A stretch of 37,172 nt of DNA from Burkholderiales bacterium. GTDB lineage: Bacteria; Pseudomonadota; Gammaproteobacteria; Burkholderiales; Casimicrobiaceae. The stretch spans positions 1-37,172 of the forward strand of contig JAICKU010000036.1 of the NCBI GenBank assembly GCA_025927765.1. The letters run 5' to 3'. The stretch's first letter is position 1; each line of letters opens with the position of its first letter. Shown in pieces: positions 1 to 8,881 of the stretch. The position numbers and the translations under genes were made by a program. The notes under the pieces are model-generated. The model was not told the DNA's origin. It saw only the letters and a program-made list of their open reading frames with translations, and ran no database searches.

Positions 1-267
1 CCACGCCGGCATCGGCACGAGCGAAGGCGCCGGCCGCAGCGCGCGCCAGCCGACGCGCAATGACGTCAGCAGCAGCACCGTCAACCCGATCGACTTGTGC
101 AGCAGGTACCAGTGCAGCTTGCGCGGCGAGATCGGCAGCGGGACCATCGACAGCCCGAGCAGCCAGTTCGCGACGATCAACGCCGCCGTCACCCAGTGCA
201 GCGCCATGGCGAGACCGTCGTAGGCGTCAAGGGAGGCGCCGATGCGCGGTCGCGGGTGCGTGCTCAC
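1..267 (-). CDS. cytochrome b561 family protein (3' part missing at window edge)
   Basis: This is the N-terminal 89 codons of a di-haem b-type cytochrome of the inner membrane, a family that passes electrons between quinol or carriers and periplasmic partners. The reading runs off the left edge. Visible features are the first transmembrane helix beginning with ALHW (His at about residue 24), and a second block KLHW...LLHKSIG with His at about 52 and 57, the hallmark of CybB-type b561 proteins, followed by the second helix. The start is taken as GTG at 267; an in-frame ATG at 207 would remove the segment just before ALHW and is less likely. A TACAAT hexamer at 296-301 (minus strand) could be a -10 element, though no good -35 is present. 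The gene follows the MarC-family gene by 51 nt on the same strand and may still belong to that run. Confidence 0.85.
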   Translation of the reverse strand, partial: MSTHPRPRIGASLDAYDGLAMALHWVTAALIVANWLLGLSMVPLPISPRKLHWYLLHKSIGLTVLLLTSLRVGWRALRPAPSLVPMPAW

Positions 268-318
268 GATCGAGGTGGAAACAGGGGCGGCGCCGATTGT
301 ATTCCGCGCGAGGCGAAG

Positions 319-930
319 TCACCCCGGGGGAGCGAACCCCGAAATGAAGCTGCGCAGGCCATCGAGCAGCATCTGCACGGCGATCGCCGTCAAAACGAGG
401 CCCATCAGCCGCTCGACGGCGATCATGCCGCGGTCGCCGAGCACGCGCTGCAGGCGGCCCGAGGCGACGAGCACGATCGTCGTGACGATCATCGCCGCCG
501 TGAGCGCGATCACCCACGCGAGGCGATGCGCGGGGTCGCGCGACACCATCAGCATCACCGTCGCAAGTGCCGACGGGCCCGCGATGGCGGGGATCGCGAG
601 CGGCACGAGGAACGGCTCCTCGCCGGGCGCGTCGCCGAAGAGGCCTTCGGGATGGCGGAACACCATGCGCAGCGCGATCAGGAACAGGATGATGCCGCCC
701 GCGATGGCGAGCGACGTTTCCGAGAGGCCGAGCCACGCGAGGAACGTCTGTCCGCCGAACAGGAACGCGAGCAGGATCACGTAGGCCGCGATGCATTCAC
801 GCACGACGATGCGCGGGCGCCGCGCGGGCGCGACGTTCTCGAGCGCCGCGAGCACGATCGGCACGTTGCCGAACGGGTCGATCACGAGGAGCAGCAGGAT
901 CGCCGCGGAGAAGATCTCGGAGAGCGGCAT
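319..930 (-). CDS. MarC family (YhgN/UPF0056) integral membrane protein
   Basis: The 203-residue protein has six predicted hydrophobic segments and the family opening, an N-terminal helix ending LLLLVIDPFGNVPI (DPFGN motif), plus the internal second half with IPAIAGPSA. This is the usual MarC/YhgN length and layout. MarC-family proteins sit in the inner membrane; their substrate is not established, and the old 'multiple antibiotic resistance' name is not supported functionally. The ATG at 930 lies one base after the TAG of the gamma-glutamyltransferase gene, so translation is probably coupled and both genes share one mRNA. The role in this operon is inferred only from position: it could move a product of the upstream transferase/transporter, but nothing in the sequence proves that. 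Confidence 0.88.
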   Translation of the reverse strand: MPLSEIFSAAILLLLVIDPFGNVPIVLAALENVAPARRPRIVVRECIAAYVILLAFLFGGQTFLAWLGLSETSLAIAGGIILFLIALRMVFRHPEGLFGDAPGEEPFLVPLAIPAIAGPSALATVMLMVSRDPAHRLAWVIALTAAMIVTTIVLVASGRLQRVLGDRGMIAVERLMGLVLTAIAVQMLLDGLRSFISGFAPPG

Positions 931-931
931 G

Positions 932-2686
932 CTACTCCCCGAGGACGACGCCTTCGCGCCGCGGATCGGCGCCGCCGGCGAAGCCGTGCGCGGTGCGCAC
1001 GATCGTCTGCACGCCGCTCGTCTCCTCCATCACGCGCACGTCGTGGCCGAGCGCGCGAAGCTTCGGCGCGAGGGAAACGATCGGTGTGTGCGCCTCGAGT
1101 TCGGTCGGGCCGTTCCGGCTGCCGAAGTTCGGCAGCGCCGCCGCCGCCTGCGGATCGAGCTGCCAATCGATGATCGCGAGCAGGTTCTTGACGACGTAGT
1201 CGATGATCGCGCTGCCGCCCGGCGATCCGGTGACGATCGCGACGCGTCCTGCGGCGTCGTACGCGATCGTCGGCGCCATCGACGAGCGGGGCCGCTTGCC
1301 GCCCTCGACGCGATTCGCGACCGGCTTGCCCTGCTCGACCGGTACGAACGAGAAGTCGGTCAACTCGTTGTTGAGCAGGAAGCCGCTTTGCGTCATCAAC
1401 CGGCTGCCGAAGCCCGCCTCGATCGTCGTCGTCATCGCCACGGCGTTGCCGTCGGCGTCGACGATCGACAGTTGCGACGTCGATGCGAACTCCGGCGAAG
1501 CGTCGGCGCCCAGCGTAACCGCTTGCGGCAACGCCTGCGCACGCACGGGATCGCCAGGGGACGCGACGCCGAGGCTTCGCAACGGCGAGATCAGGCGCGA
1601 GCGTGCACGCAGATAGGCGTCGTCGAGCAAACCGGGCGGCGGCGTGAAATACGCCGGATCGGCCATGTACACCGAGCGATCGGCGTACGCGAGTCGCTCG
1701 GCTTCGCTGACGAAGTGCACGCTCCAGAACGACGCTGCGCCCATCGCGCCGATGTCGTACGCCTCGAGCATCTTGAGCGTCTGGAGCACGGCGAGCCCGC
1801 CCGACGACGGCAGCGGCATGCCGCAGATGCGGTAGCGACGATACGTGTCGCACACGGGGTCGCGCACCACGACGCGATAGCGCGCGAGATCGTCGCGCGT
1901 GACGTCGCCCGGACGGCGGGGCGCGTCGCGCACCGCGCGCACGATGTCGTCGGCGATCGCGCCTTCGTAGAACGCGTGCGCGCCCTGCGACGCGAGCGTG
2001 CGCAGCGTCTTCGCGTACGCGGCGTTGCGAAGCACGGCGCCGACGGGACGCGCACGCCCGTCGGCATCGAGGAAGTACTCGCGCGCACGCCGCTGCGGCC
2101 AGTCGCGCACTCCCGCGATCTCGGCGTGCAGGCGCGGCGAGATCGGGAAGCCGCGCTCGGCGAGCGCGATCGCCGGTTCGAAGAGGCGCGCCCACGCAAG
2201 GTGCCCAGCGTTGCGATGCACGGTGTCGAGCAGCGCGACGAGGCCTGGCACACCCACCGACAGCCCGCCGACGACCGCGTCGTGGAACGCGAGCGGCCGC
2301 CCCGCCGCGTCGAGAAAGCGGTCGGGACGCGCGGCCGCGGGTGCAGTTTCGCGACCGTCGTACGCGATCGTCCGGCCGCGCTTCGCGTCGTGATAGAGCA
2401 GGAACGCGCCGCCGCCCAAGCCCGACGATTGCGGCTCGACGAGGCCCAGCACGAGTTGCGCGGCGATCGCGGCGTCGATCGCGTTGCCGCCTTCGCGCAG
2501 CACGTCGAACGCGGCACGCGACGCGTAGGAATTCGCGGTCGCGACGATGAAGCGGCTCGCGGCGACGGGCGCCTTGTCGATCCAGCCCGACGCGCGTTCA
2601 GGCGCGGCGAGGTCGGCGCGCGCCGCACCGATCCAGACGACGAGCGACAGGACGGCCAGGACGAGGCTCTGCATCACCGGGCTCAT
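932..2686 (-). CDS. ggt: gamma-glutamyltransferase (glutathione hydrolase), secreted precursor
   Basis: This 584-residue N-terminal nucleophile hydrolase precursor cleaves gamma-glutamyl bonds (glutathione and conjugates) and transfers or hydrolyses the glutamyl group. A signal peptide is visible (hydrophobic residues about 6-22, then AARA|D), so it should act in the periplasm. Family landmarks are EPQSSGLGGGAF (about 84-95), DGRETAP with the substrate-binding Arg112, LPSSGG (292-297), and the autocleavage site at Thr403 in ASTSQLS, followed by VDADGNAV and LLNNELTDFS. The residue two after the nucleophile is Gln instead of the usual His (TTH), a variant within the family. The ATG at 2686 overlaps the ATPase stop by 4 bases (ATGA); an ATG 12 bases downstream (2674) is an alternative that keeps the signal peptide. 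It lies in an operon with an ABC importer-type permease/ATPase pair and MarC. Confidence 0.93.
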   Translation of the reverse strand: MSPVMQSLVLAVLSLVVWIGAARADLAAPERASGWIDKAPVAASRFIVATANSYASRAAFDVLREGGNAIDAAIAAQLVLGLVEPQSSGLGGGAFLLYHDAKRGRTIAYDGRETAPAAARPDRFLDAAGRPLAFHDAVVGGLSVGVPGLVALLDTVHRNAGHLAWARLFEPAIALAERGFPISPRLHAEIAGVRDWPQRRAREYFLDADGRARPVGAVLRNAAYAKTLRTLASQGAHAFYEGAIADDIVRAVRDAPRRPGDVTRDDLARYRVVVRDPVCDTYRRYRICGMPLPSSGGLAVLQTLKMLEAYDIGAMGAASFWSVHFVSEAERLAYADRSVYMADPAYFTPPPGLLDDAYLRARSRLISPLRSLGVASPGDPVRAQALPQAVTLGADASPEFASTSQLSIVDADGNAVAMTTTIEAGFGSRLMTQSGFLLNNELTDFSFVPVEQGKPVANRVEGGKRPRSSMAPTIAYDAAGRVAIVTGSPGGSAIIDYVVKNLLAIIDWQLDPQAAAALPNFGSRNGPTELEAHTPIVSLAPKLRALGHDVRVMEETSGVQTIVRTAHGFAGGADPRREGVVLGE

Positions 2687-4005
2687 TCGTCGTGCGCGAG
2701 GGTGGCCGTCGGCGGCGGTGCCGTCTCCGGCTGCTCGAGCAGGAGCTCGCGCGCGACGTCGTCGTACTCGTAGAGCTCGGCGTAGCGGCCCCATTCGATC
2801 GCCACGTCCAGTGTTTCGCGCGCGTACTGCTCGGTCAGGTGGTCCTCGAGCTCGGTCTCGAAGCGCACGCGCGGCGCGCGCCCGTTGGGCCGCGCGCGCA
2901 GCACGTCGCGAATGTGCGCGACCAGCGCGACGTTGCGCAGCGCGCATGCGGCGAAGATCTGCTTGCGCCGCTGGGTGTCGGCGAGCGCGTATTCCCGCCC
3001 CGCGGCGGCGAGCATAACGTCCGCGTGCGCGACCTCGGCGAAGCCCAGGAGCTGCAGCGCCTCGGCCACCGGCAGCAGCTCGTCGAGCTCGAGCTGCAGC
3101 GAATGCGCGACCACGGGCAGGTCGGCGGCGCCGTCGTAGGGAGGCGCGGCGACGGTCTCGAGCAGCCCGGCCATCGCATTGACGGAGACGCGGCGCAGGT
3201 GACGCGCGATCGCCGGCTCCCCTGCGCGCGCGGGGGCAGGCTCGCGTTCGGTGAGCAGCGCGTAGACCTCCTCGACGACCTGCCGGAACGACGCCGACAG
3301 GCGATCGCGGGGATGCGGCAGGCTGATGCGCACCTCGGCGCCGATGCGCCCCGGGTTCGGCCGCAGCACCACCACCCGGTCACAGAGGAACACCGCCTCC
3401 TCGATGTTGTGCGTGACGAGGATCACGGCCTCGATGCCGAGCCGCCGCTCGTTCCACAGGTCGAGAAAGTCGGTGCGCAGCGTCTCCGCGGTGAGGACGT
3501 CGAGCGCCGAGAACGGCTCGTCCATCAGCAGCAGCTTCGGCTCGACCACGAGTGCGCGGGCGAAGCCGACGCGCTGCTGCATCCCGCCCGACAGTTCGCG
3601 CGGATACGCACCCTCGAAGCCATCGAGCCCGATGAGGTCGATGGCCGCCAGGGCCTTGCGATGCGCAGACTCGGGCTCCGCGCCGAGCGCGCGCGTGCCG
3701 AGCGACACGTTCTCGAGGACCGTGAGCCAGGGAAACAGCGCGAAGCCCTGGAACACCATCGACACGCCGGCAGGCGGTCCGTCGACCTCTCGGCCGGCGA
3801 ACACGATGCGGCCGCTGCTCGGCGCGACGAGGCCCGCGATCGCGCGAAGCAGCGTCGACTTGCCGGAGCCGGAGCGCCCGAGGATGCCGACGATCTCGCC
3901 CGCCCGGACGTCGAGGTCGATGCCTTCGAGCACGCGCACCTCGCCCGCCGCCTTGGGGAAGTGCTTGCACAACCGGATGACGCGCAGGAGGGGTTCGTTC
4001 GTCAC
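2683..4005 (-). CDS. ABC transporter ATP-binding protein, NitT/TauT type, with C-terminal AAA-associated domain
   Basis: The first 235 residues form an ABC ATPase: Walker A GRSGSGKST (43-51), Q-loop in VFQGF, signature LSGGMQQR (138-145), Walker B LLLMDEP (158-164) and H-loop His199. It resembles nitrate/sulfonate/taurine transporter ATPases. A further ~200 residues (about 240-440) form a helical region typical of the AAA-associated C-terminal domain found in a subset of these ATPases, possibly a regulatory module. The start is GTG at 4005; a TTG at 4020 would overlap the permease stop as TTGA and is a real alternative adding five residues. No strong Shine-Dalgarno is seen, so coupling to the permease is likely. 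It pairs with the fused permease directly upstream. The substrate is unknown and no substrate-binding protein gene is nearby. Confidence 0.9.
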   Translation of the reverse strand: MTNEPLLRVIRLCKHFPKAAGEVRVLEGIDLDVRAGEIVGILGRSGSGKSTLLRAIAGLVAPSSGRIVFAGREVDGPPAGVSMVFQGFALFPWLTVLENVSLGTRALGAEPESAHRKALAAIDLIGLDGFEGAYPRELSGGMQQRVGFARALVVEPKLLLMDEPFSALDVLTAETLRTDFLDLWNERRLGIEAVILVTHNIEEAVFLCDRVVVLRPNPGRIGAEVRISLPHPRDRLSASFRQVVEEVYALLTEREPAPARAGEPAIARHLRRVSVNAMAGLLETVAAPPYDGAADLPVVAHSLQLELDELLPVAEALQLLGFAEVAHADVMLAAAGREYALADTQRRKQIFAACALRNVALVAHIRDVLRARPNGRAPRVRFETELEDHLTEQYARETLDVAIEWGRYAELYEYDDVARELLLEQPETAPPPTATLAHDE

Positions 4006-4016
4006 GAGGCTCGGTC

Positions 4017-5741
4017 TCAAGCGAGGCGAAAGCGGCGCTCCACCGCATCGTAGAGCGGGCGCCACAGCAGGCGATTGAACGCGACGACGAAGGCCGCCAT
4101 CATCGCCACGCCTAGCGCGATCCGGGCGAAATCGCCGGCTTCGGTCTGCACGGCGATGTACGCGCCGAGGCCATGCGCGACGAGGCGGCGGTCCCCCCAA
4201 TGCACCATCTCCGCGACGATGGTCGCATTCCACGCGCCTCCCCACGCGGTGAGCGCGCCGGTGATCGCGTAGGGCGCGACGCCGGGCAGAAGGACCGTGC
4301 GCCAGCGCAGGAAGCCGCGCACGCGGAGGCTTCGCGCGATCTCGACCAGGTCCTCCGGAATGGCGCTCGCGCCTGCGATCGCGTTGAACAGGATGTACCA
4401 CTGCGCGCCGAGCACGATCAGCGGGCTCAACCAGATGTCGGGGTCGAGCCCGAAGCGCACGATGGCGAACACCGCAAGCGGGAACAGGAGGTTCGCAGGA
4501 ATCGCCGCGAGGAACTGCACGAACGGCTGCGTGCGTGCTGTCCAGCGTGGCGAAAGGCCGATCATCACGCCGATCGGCACCCACACGAGCGAAGCGACGA
4601 GCGTCAGGACGACGACGCGCGCGAGCGTGATGCAGCCGAGCACGAACACGTGCAGCCACTCGCGCGCGTCGGTTGCCGCCAGGAAGCGCCATGCATAGGC
4701 GGCTGCGCCGGCGGCGAGCGCCGTAAGCGCGCTCCAGTAGACGAGCGTGCCGGCCGATGCGCGCACGCGTGGGCGCGGGACGGTGCCGGCGCGTCCACGC
4801 CAAAGCGTCGCCTTGCGCAACCCGCGTCGCACCGCCGCGTCGAGCGTACGCAGCGCCGCCGTGCGCCGCCACAGCGAGAGCACCAGGCTGTGCGGCGGCT
4901 CGGCGCCGCGCGCCGCGCCCATGCGGAACTGATCCGACCACGCGACGAGCGGCCGGAAGACGAGCACGTCGTAGAGGGCGATCACGACGATCATCGTCGC
5001 AAGCGCCCAGCCGATCGCGGCCAGGTCGCGCTTGGCGATCGCCAGCGCGACGTACGACCCGATTCCGGGCAGCGGAATCGTCCAGGCCCCGACGGCGATG
5101 GCCTCCGAAGCCACGACGAAAAACCAGCCACCGGACATCGACACCATCGCGTTCCAGACGAGCCCCGGCATCGCGAAGGGTACGTCGAGGTGCCAGAAGC
5201 GCTGCCACGCCGACAGGCGCATCGAGCGCGCGGCATCGCGCAACTCGCCGGGAACGGTGCGCAGCGACTGGTAGAAGCTGAACGTCATGTTCCAGACCTG
5301 GCTCGTGAAGATCGCGAAGATCGCAGCGAACTCCGCACCCAGCACGGAGCCGGGGAACAGGCGCAGGAACACGACGACGGTGAACGACAGGTAACCCAGC
5401 ACCGGCACCGACTGCAGGACGTCGAGGAGCGGCAGCAGGATCGAGCGGGCGCGCGCGTTGCGCGCGGCAAGCGTGCCGATCGCGAACGTGAAGACGAGCG
5501 ATGCGGCCAGCGCGGCGAACATCCGGATGGTCGTACGCAGCGCGTAGCCCGGGAGGTACCCGATGTCGAGCGAGATCGGCGCGGTCTCGAGCGTCGCGAG
5601 CGGCGCACGCATCTGCTGCCCCGCCGCAACGACCAGCGCGAGCGCGCCGAGCGCGAGCGCCGCGGCGAGCACGTCGAAGCGGTTGACGCCGATACGCAGC
5701 GCCAGCGGAATCGGATCGCCGCGCTCCGAGTCGCGGCGCAC
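4017..5741 (-). CDS. ABC transporter permease, two fused BPD_transp_1 domains
   Basis: The 574-residue protein contains two complete binding-protein-dependent permease domains in tandem, so one chain supplies the whole membrane pore. Domain 1 (about 20-280) carries the EAA-type loop ELRDAARSMRLSAWQRFW followed by VPFAMPGLVW; domain 2 (about 320-570) carries DLVEIARSLRVRGFLRW followed by LLPGVAPYAITG. Each has about six hydrophobic helices. A linker of charged residues near 290-330 joins them. The start is GTG at 5741, 17 nt after the stop of the Cys-rich gene; no ATG lies between that stop and the first helix. Fused double permeases of this type occur with ATPases that have an AAA-associated tail, as here. 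The cargo cannot be read from the sequence. Confidence 0.88.
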   Translation of the reverse strand: MRRDSERGDPIPLALRIGVNRFDVLAAALALGALALVVAAGQQMRAPLATLETAPISLDIGYLPGYALRTTIRMFAALAASLVFTFAIGTLAARNARARSILLPLLDVLQSVPVLGYLSFTVVVFLRLFPGSVLGAEFAAIFAIFTSQVWNMTFSFYQSLRTVPGELRDAARSMRLSAWQRFWHLDVPFAMPGLVWNAMVSMSGGWFFVVASEAIAVGAWTIPLPGIGSYVALAIAKRDLAAIGWALATMIVVIALYDVLVFRPLVAWSDQFRMGAARGAEPPHSLVLSLWRRTAALRTLDAAVRRGLRKATLWRGRAGTVPRPRVRASAGTLVYWSALTALAAGAAAYAWRFLAATDAREWLHVFVLGCITLARVVVLTLVASLVWVPIGVMIGLSPRWTARTQPFVQFLAAIPANLLFPLAVFAIVRFGLDPDIWLSPLIVLGAQWYILFNAIAGASAIPEDLVEIARSLRVRGFLRWRTVLLPGVAPYAITGALTAWGGAWNATIVAEMVHWGDRRLVAHGLGAYIAVQTEAGDFARIALGVAMMAAFVVAFNRLLWRPLYDAVERRFRLA

Positions 5742-5758
5742 CTTGCGCCGGCGCGGAC

Positions 5759-6034
5759 TCAACGATCGGGCGGTGCGGGCGTCGGATCCTGCCGACCGAT
5801 CTGCGCGCGGTCCTTCAGCGACAGCGCGCCTTCCTGATGCGCGCAATTCGCGCAGCAGAAGAAACGGCCGCTCACCTCCATGCCGTGGCCGATGATCCTG
5901 CATCCGCAGTGCTCGCACGCCGGCGCGAGCGCGTAGATCGCGCATTCGAACGAATCGAACACGTGCGTGGCGCCGGCCATCGTGACCGTGAACGCCTTGT
6001 CGTAGTCATTGCCGCAGGTTTCGCATCGGGGCAT
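5759..6034 (-). CDS. small Cys-rich zinc-binding (metallothionein-like) protein
   Basis: This 91-residue protein has eight cysteines: CETCGN at the start, FECA in the middle, CEHCGCR, and CCANCAHQ towards the end. Spaced CxxC pairs with nearby His suggest one or two treble-clef or ribbon-like zinc sites. The pattern matches small bacterial proteins often labelled prokaryotic metallothionein-like; I infer metal binding, and no enzymatic role is visible. A strong Shine-Dalgarno (TGGAGGT) lies 5-6 bases before ATG 6034. It is the first gene of the apparent operon leading into the fused ABC permease, 17 nt downstream. Whether it senses or buffers metal for that transporter is speculation. Confidence 0.75.
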   Translation of the reverse strand: MPRCETCGNDYDKAFTVTMAGATHVFDSFECAIYALAPACEHCGCRIIGHGMEVSGRFFCCANCAHQEGALSLKDRAQIGRQDPTPAPPDR

Positions 6035-6053
6035 CGGGGACCTCCAGTTTTCG

Positions 6054-6389
6054 TCAGTGGCAGGCGTTCGAGCGAACGGCGTTGAACTGCGGCAGGTTCG
6101 CGTTCTTGCCGCGCCCTGCGGGCAACGCGGCGTCGCTTTGCTCCTGCAGCACGACGACGTCCCACCGCCGCGACGCGATGTTGCCGCGCAGGTCCCGGTT
6201 GCCGGGATTCGCCGTGTTCAGGTAGTGCCCGCGCAGCGTGGCGGCGTTACGCGCCGACGTCGACACCGGGTCGACGCGCCCGAACGTGTAGCTGTTGCCC
6301 ACGAACAGGATCGCCACCAGGTCGGCGAGCGCGCGCGCGCTGAGCGCGAATGCCGCGGGGGCAAAAGCACGTGACAGGCGAACGCTCAT
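6054..6389 (-). pseudogene. remnant of a secreted SGNH/GDSL-type hydrolase (internally deleted and truncated)
   Basis: The 111-codon frame has a good Shine-Dalgarno (TTGAGGTG) before ATG 6389, an N-terminal hydrophobic signal-like segment, then ILFVGNSYTFGRVDP, the GxSxT nucleophile block of SGNH-type hydrolases in which Ser follows GN. Directly after it the frame jumps to SARNAATLRGH and WDVVVLQEQSDAALP, blocks that in full-length homologues I remember lie more than 50 residues downstream. The frame then stops after a few more residues, long before the expected catalytic Asp-His region near residue 250. I read this as an old gene with an in-frame internal deletion and a lost C-terminus. It could still be translated, but it lacks the catalytic Asp/His pair. 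The alternative is an unrecognised small exported protein. Confidence 0.55.
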
Positions 6390-6512
6390 GCGACACCTCA
6401 AGCGTATCCGCGCGACAGCGCGCCCGCCGATTCTACTTCGCACGCCCCCGCTGCACCTACGACCGCCCTTTGTTCTCGTTGCCGTGCCGCGAAAAGCGGC
6501 GGGGGGAGCGCG

Positions 6513-8660
6513 CTACTTCGCGGGCGCGGCGGGCGCTGTGGCCGGTGCGGTCGCGGCGGCCGGCGTGCCGGCGGCTACCGGCGTGCGGTGATCGCCCCAC
6601 TGCACGGCGAGCAGCGGCACGATCAGCAGCGCCACGATGTTGATGATCTTGATCAGCGGGTTGACCGCGGGACCGGCCGTGTCCTTGTACGGATCGCCGA
6701 CGGTGTCGCCGGTCACCGCCGCCTTGTGCGCGTCGGACCCCTTGCCGCCGAAGTTGCCGTCCTCGATGTACTTCTTCGCGTTGTCCCACGCGCCGCCGCC
6801 GGTGGTCATCGAGATCGCGACGAAGAGTCCCGTCACGATCGTTCCCATCAGCAAGCCGCCGAGCGCCTGCGGGCCGAGCACGAGGCCGACGACGACCGGG
6901 ACGAGCACGGGCAGGAGCGACGGCACGATCATTTCGCGGATTGCCGCGCGCGTCAGCATGTCGACGGCCACGCCGTACTCGGGCTTCGCCGTACCTTCCA
7001 TGATGCCCTTGATCTCGCGGAACTGGCGGCGCACTTCGAGCACCACGGCGCCGGCCGCGCGGCCGACGGCTTCCATCGCCATCGCGGCGAAGAGGTAGGG
7101 AATGAGGCCGCCGAGGAAGAGGCCGATGATCACCATGTGGTTCGACAGGTCGAACGACGTCGTGATGTGCGCCGTTTCGAGCGCGTGCGTGTAGTCGGCG
7201 AAGAGCACGAGCGCAGCGAGTCCCGCCGAGCCGATCGCGTAGCCCTTCGTCACCGCCTTCGTCGTGTTGCCCACCGCGTCGAGCGGATCGGTGATGTTGC
7301 GCACCGATTCCGGCAACTCGGCCATTTCGGCGATGCCGCCCGCGTTGTCGGTGATCGGGCCGTAGGCGTCGAGCGCGACGATGATCCCGGTCATCGACAG
7401 CATTGCGGTCGCCGCGATCGCGATGCCGTAGAGGCCCGCGCAAACGTACGAGGCGAGGATCGCGATGCACACCGCGATCACCGGCCATGCAGTGGCCTTC
7501 ATCGATACACCGAGGCCCGCGATGATGTTCGTCGCGTGCCCCGTGGTCGACGCCGACGCCACGTGCCTCACGGGCTTGAAGTCGGTGCCGGTGTAGTACT
7601 CGGTGATCACGACCATCGCGGCGGTGAGCACGAGGCCGACGATCGACGCGCCGAAGAGGCGCAGCGGCGTGAGCTCCGCGTTCGCCGTCGCGATGTCGCC
7701 CATCATCCATTGGGTGATGAACCAGAAGCCGATCGCGGAGATGACGCCGGCGACGATCAGGCCGCGGTAGAGCGCGTTCATGATCTTGCCACCGGGCCTC
7801 GCCTTGACGAAGTAGCAGCCGACGATCGACGCGAGGATCGAGAAGCCGCCGAGCACGAGCGGGTACGTGACGGCCGCGGTGGCGATCGTCGGCAGCAGCA
7901 ATGCGCCGAGCAGCATCGTCGCGACGATCGTGACCGCGTAGGTTTCGAAGAGGTCCGCCGCCATGCCGGCGCAGTCGCCCACGTTGTCGCCGACGTTGTC
8001 GGCGATCACCGCCGGGTTGCGCGGGTCGTCCTCGGGAATGCCCGCCTCGACCTTGCCGACGAGGTCGGCGCCGACGTCGGCGCCTTTCGTGAAGATGCCG
8101 CCGCCAAGACGCGCGAAGATCGAGATCAGCGAACCGCCGAACGCGAGGCCCACGAGCGGCTGGATGGCGTTGTGCAGGCCTTCGTTCTCGAGGTTGGGCA
8201 CGTAGTGCGCCGACGAGACCAGGAACCAGTAGAAGCCGGTGACGCCGAGGAGGCCGAGGCCCACGACGAGCATGCCGGTGATCGCGCCACCGCGAAACGC
8301 CACCGACAGCGCTTCATTGAGGCCCGTGCGCGCCGCTTCCGCGGTGCGCACGTTGGAACGCACCGACACGTTCATGCCGATGTAGCCGGCGAGGCCCGAC
8401 AGGATCGCGCCGATCGCGAAGCCGGTCGCGGTGCGCCAGCTGATGAACACGCCGATGATGATGAACAGGATCACGCCGACGATCGCGATCGTCGTGTATT
8501 GCCGGTTGAGGTACGCCTTCGCACCCGACTGGATGGCGGCCGCGATTTCCTGCATCCGGGCATTGCCCGCGGGCTTGGCGAGAATCCAGCGGATGGACAC
8601 CGCGCCATAGAGGATCGCCGCGATCGCGCAGACGAGCGCGAAGATGAGCGAATTCGACAT
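6513..8660 (-). CDS. hppA: membrane-bound proton-translocating pyrophosphatase
   Basis: This 715-residue polytopic membrane protein has about 16 hydrophobic helices and hydrolyses PPi while pumping protons out of the cytoplasm. The substrate/Mg site is seen in [21 protein letters not shown] (about 195-215) and [12 protein letters not shown] (221-232), with a matching C-terminal acidic block (DNAKK and [11 protein letters not shown]). [10 protein letters not shown] at 464-473 has Lys468, the residue that marks the K+-independent H+-PPase subfamily (K+-dependent forms have Ala there). A short Ala/Pro/Thr tail ends the protein. ATG 8660 has a good RBS (AAAGGGAG). It follows pfp by 221 nt on the same strand; together they allow PPi from biosynthesis or glycolysis to be used for proton-motive force. 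Confidence 0.97.
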   Translation of the reverse strand: MSNSLIFALVCAIAAILYGAVSIRWILAKPAGNARMQEIAAAIQSGAKAYLNRQYTTIAIVGVILFIIIGVFISWRTATGFAIGAILSGLAGYIGMNVSVRSNVRTAEAARTGLNEALSVAFRGGAITGMLVVGLGLLGVTGFYWFLVSSAHYVPNLENEGLHNAIQPLVGLAFGGSLISIFARLGGGIFTKGADVGADLVGKVEAGIPEDDPRNPAVIADNVGDNVGDCAGMAADLFETYAVTIVATMLLGALLLPTIATAAVTYPLVLGGFSILASIVGCYFVKARPGGKIMNALYRGLIVAGVISAIGFWFITQWMMGDIATANAELTPLRLFGASIVGLVLTAAMVVITEYYTGTDFKPVRHVASASTTGHATNIIAGLGVSMKATAWPVIAVCIAILASYVCAGLYGIAIAATAMLSMTGIIVALDAYGPITDNAGGIAEMAELPESVRNITDPLDAVGNTTKAVTKGYAIGSAGLAALVLFADYTHALETAHITTSFDLSNHMVIIGLFLGGLIPYLFAAMAMEAVGRAAGAVVLEVRRQFREIKGIMEGTAKPEYGVAVDMLTRAAIREMIVPSLLPVLVPVVVGLVLGPQALGGLLMGTIVTGLFVAISMTTGGGAWDNAKKYIEDGNFGGKGSDAHKAAVTGDTVGDPYKDTAGPAVNPLIKIINIVALLIVPLLAVQWGDHRTPVAAGTPAAATAPATAPAAPAK

Positions 8661-8792
8661 TGAGACTCCCTTTGCGTGCGTGATCTTGTAGAAGCGGGTC
8701 GGGGCGCCGTTCTCTGGGGACGCCTTCGACAAAAAGCCGACCGCGCATCACGAAAACGCACGCATCGGCTGCCGTTCCCCGGTTGCCCGTAA

Positions 8793-8806
8793 CCCCGTTT
8801 TCGGGG
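8793..8806. other. short GC hairpin between pfp and hppA
   Basis: CCCCG-TTTT-CGGGG is a perfect 5-bp stem with a four-base loop in the 221-nt gap between pfp and hppA. No T-run follows on the minus strand, so it is not a clear terminator. It could stabilise or process the mRNA between the two genes. The rest of the gap shows no ORF and no convincing promoter. Confidence 0.35.
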
Positions 8807-8881
8807 CCCGAGCCGACAAAACACGCTATTTTGCCAGTTGGCGGGCCAGGAAGTCGAGCCGGCCGATACCGGGTGCGAGCC

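Noticed and set aside
97-2773. Long plus-strand open frames opposite ggt and MarC
   Set aside because: They are Arg/His/Ala-rich shadows of the minus-strand genes typical of high-GC DNA; no domain or ribosome site supports them.
6486-6500. Terminator after hppA (GCCGC-GAAAA-GCGGC)
   Set aside because: The stem has only 5 pairs and no T-run on the minus strand.
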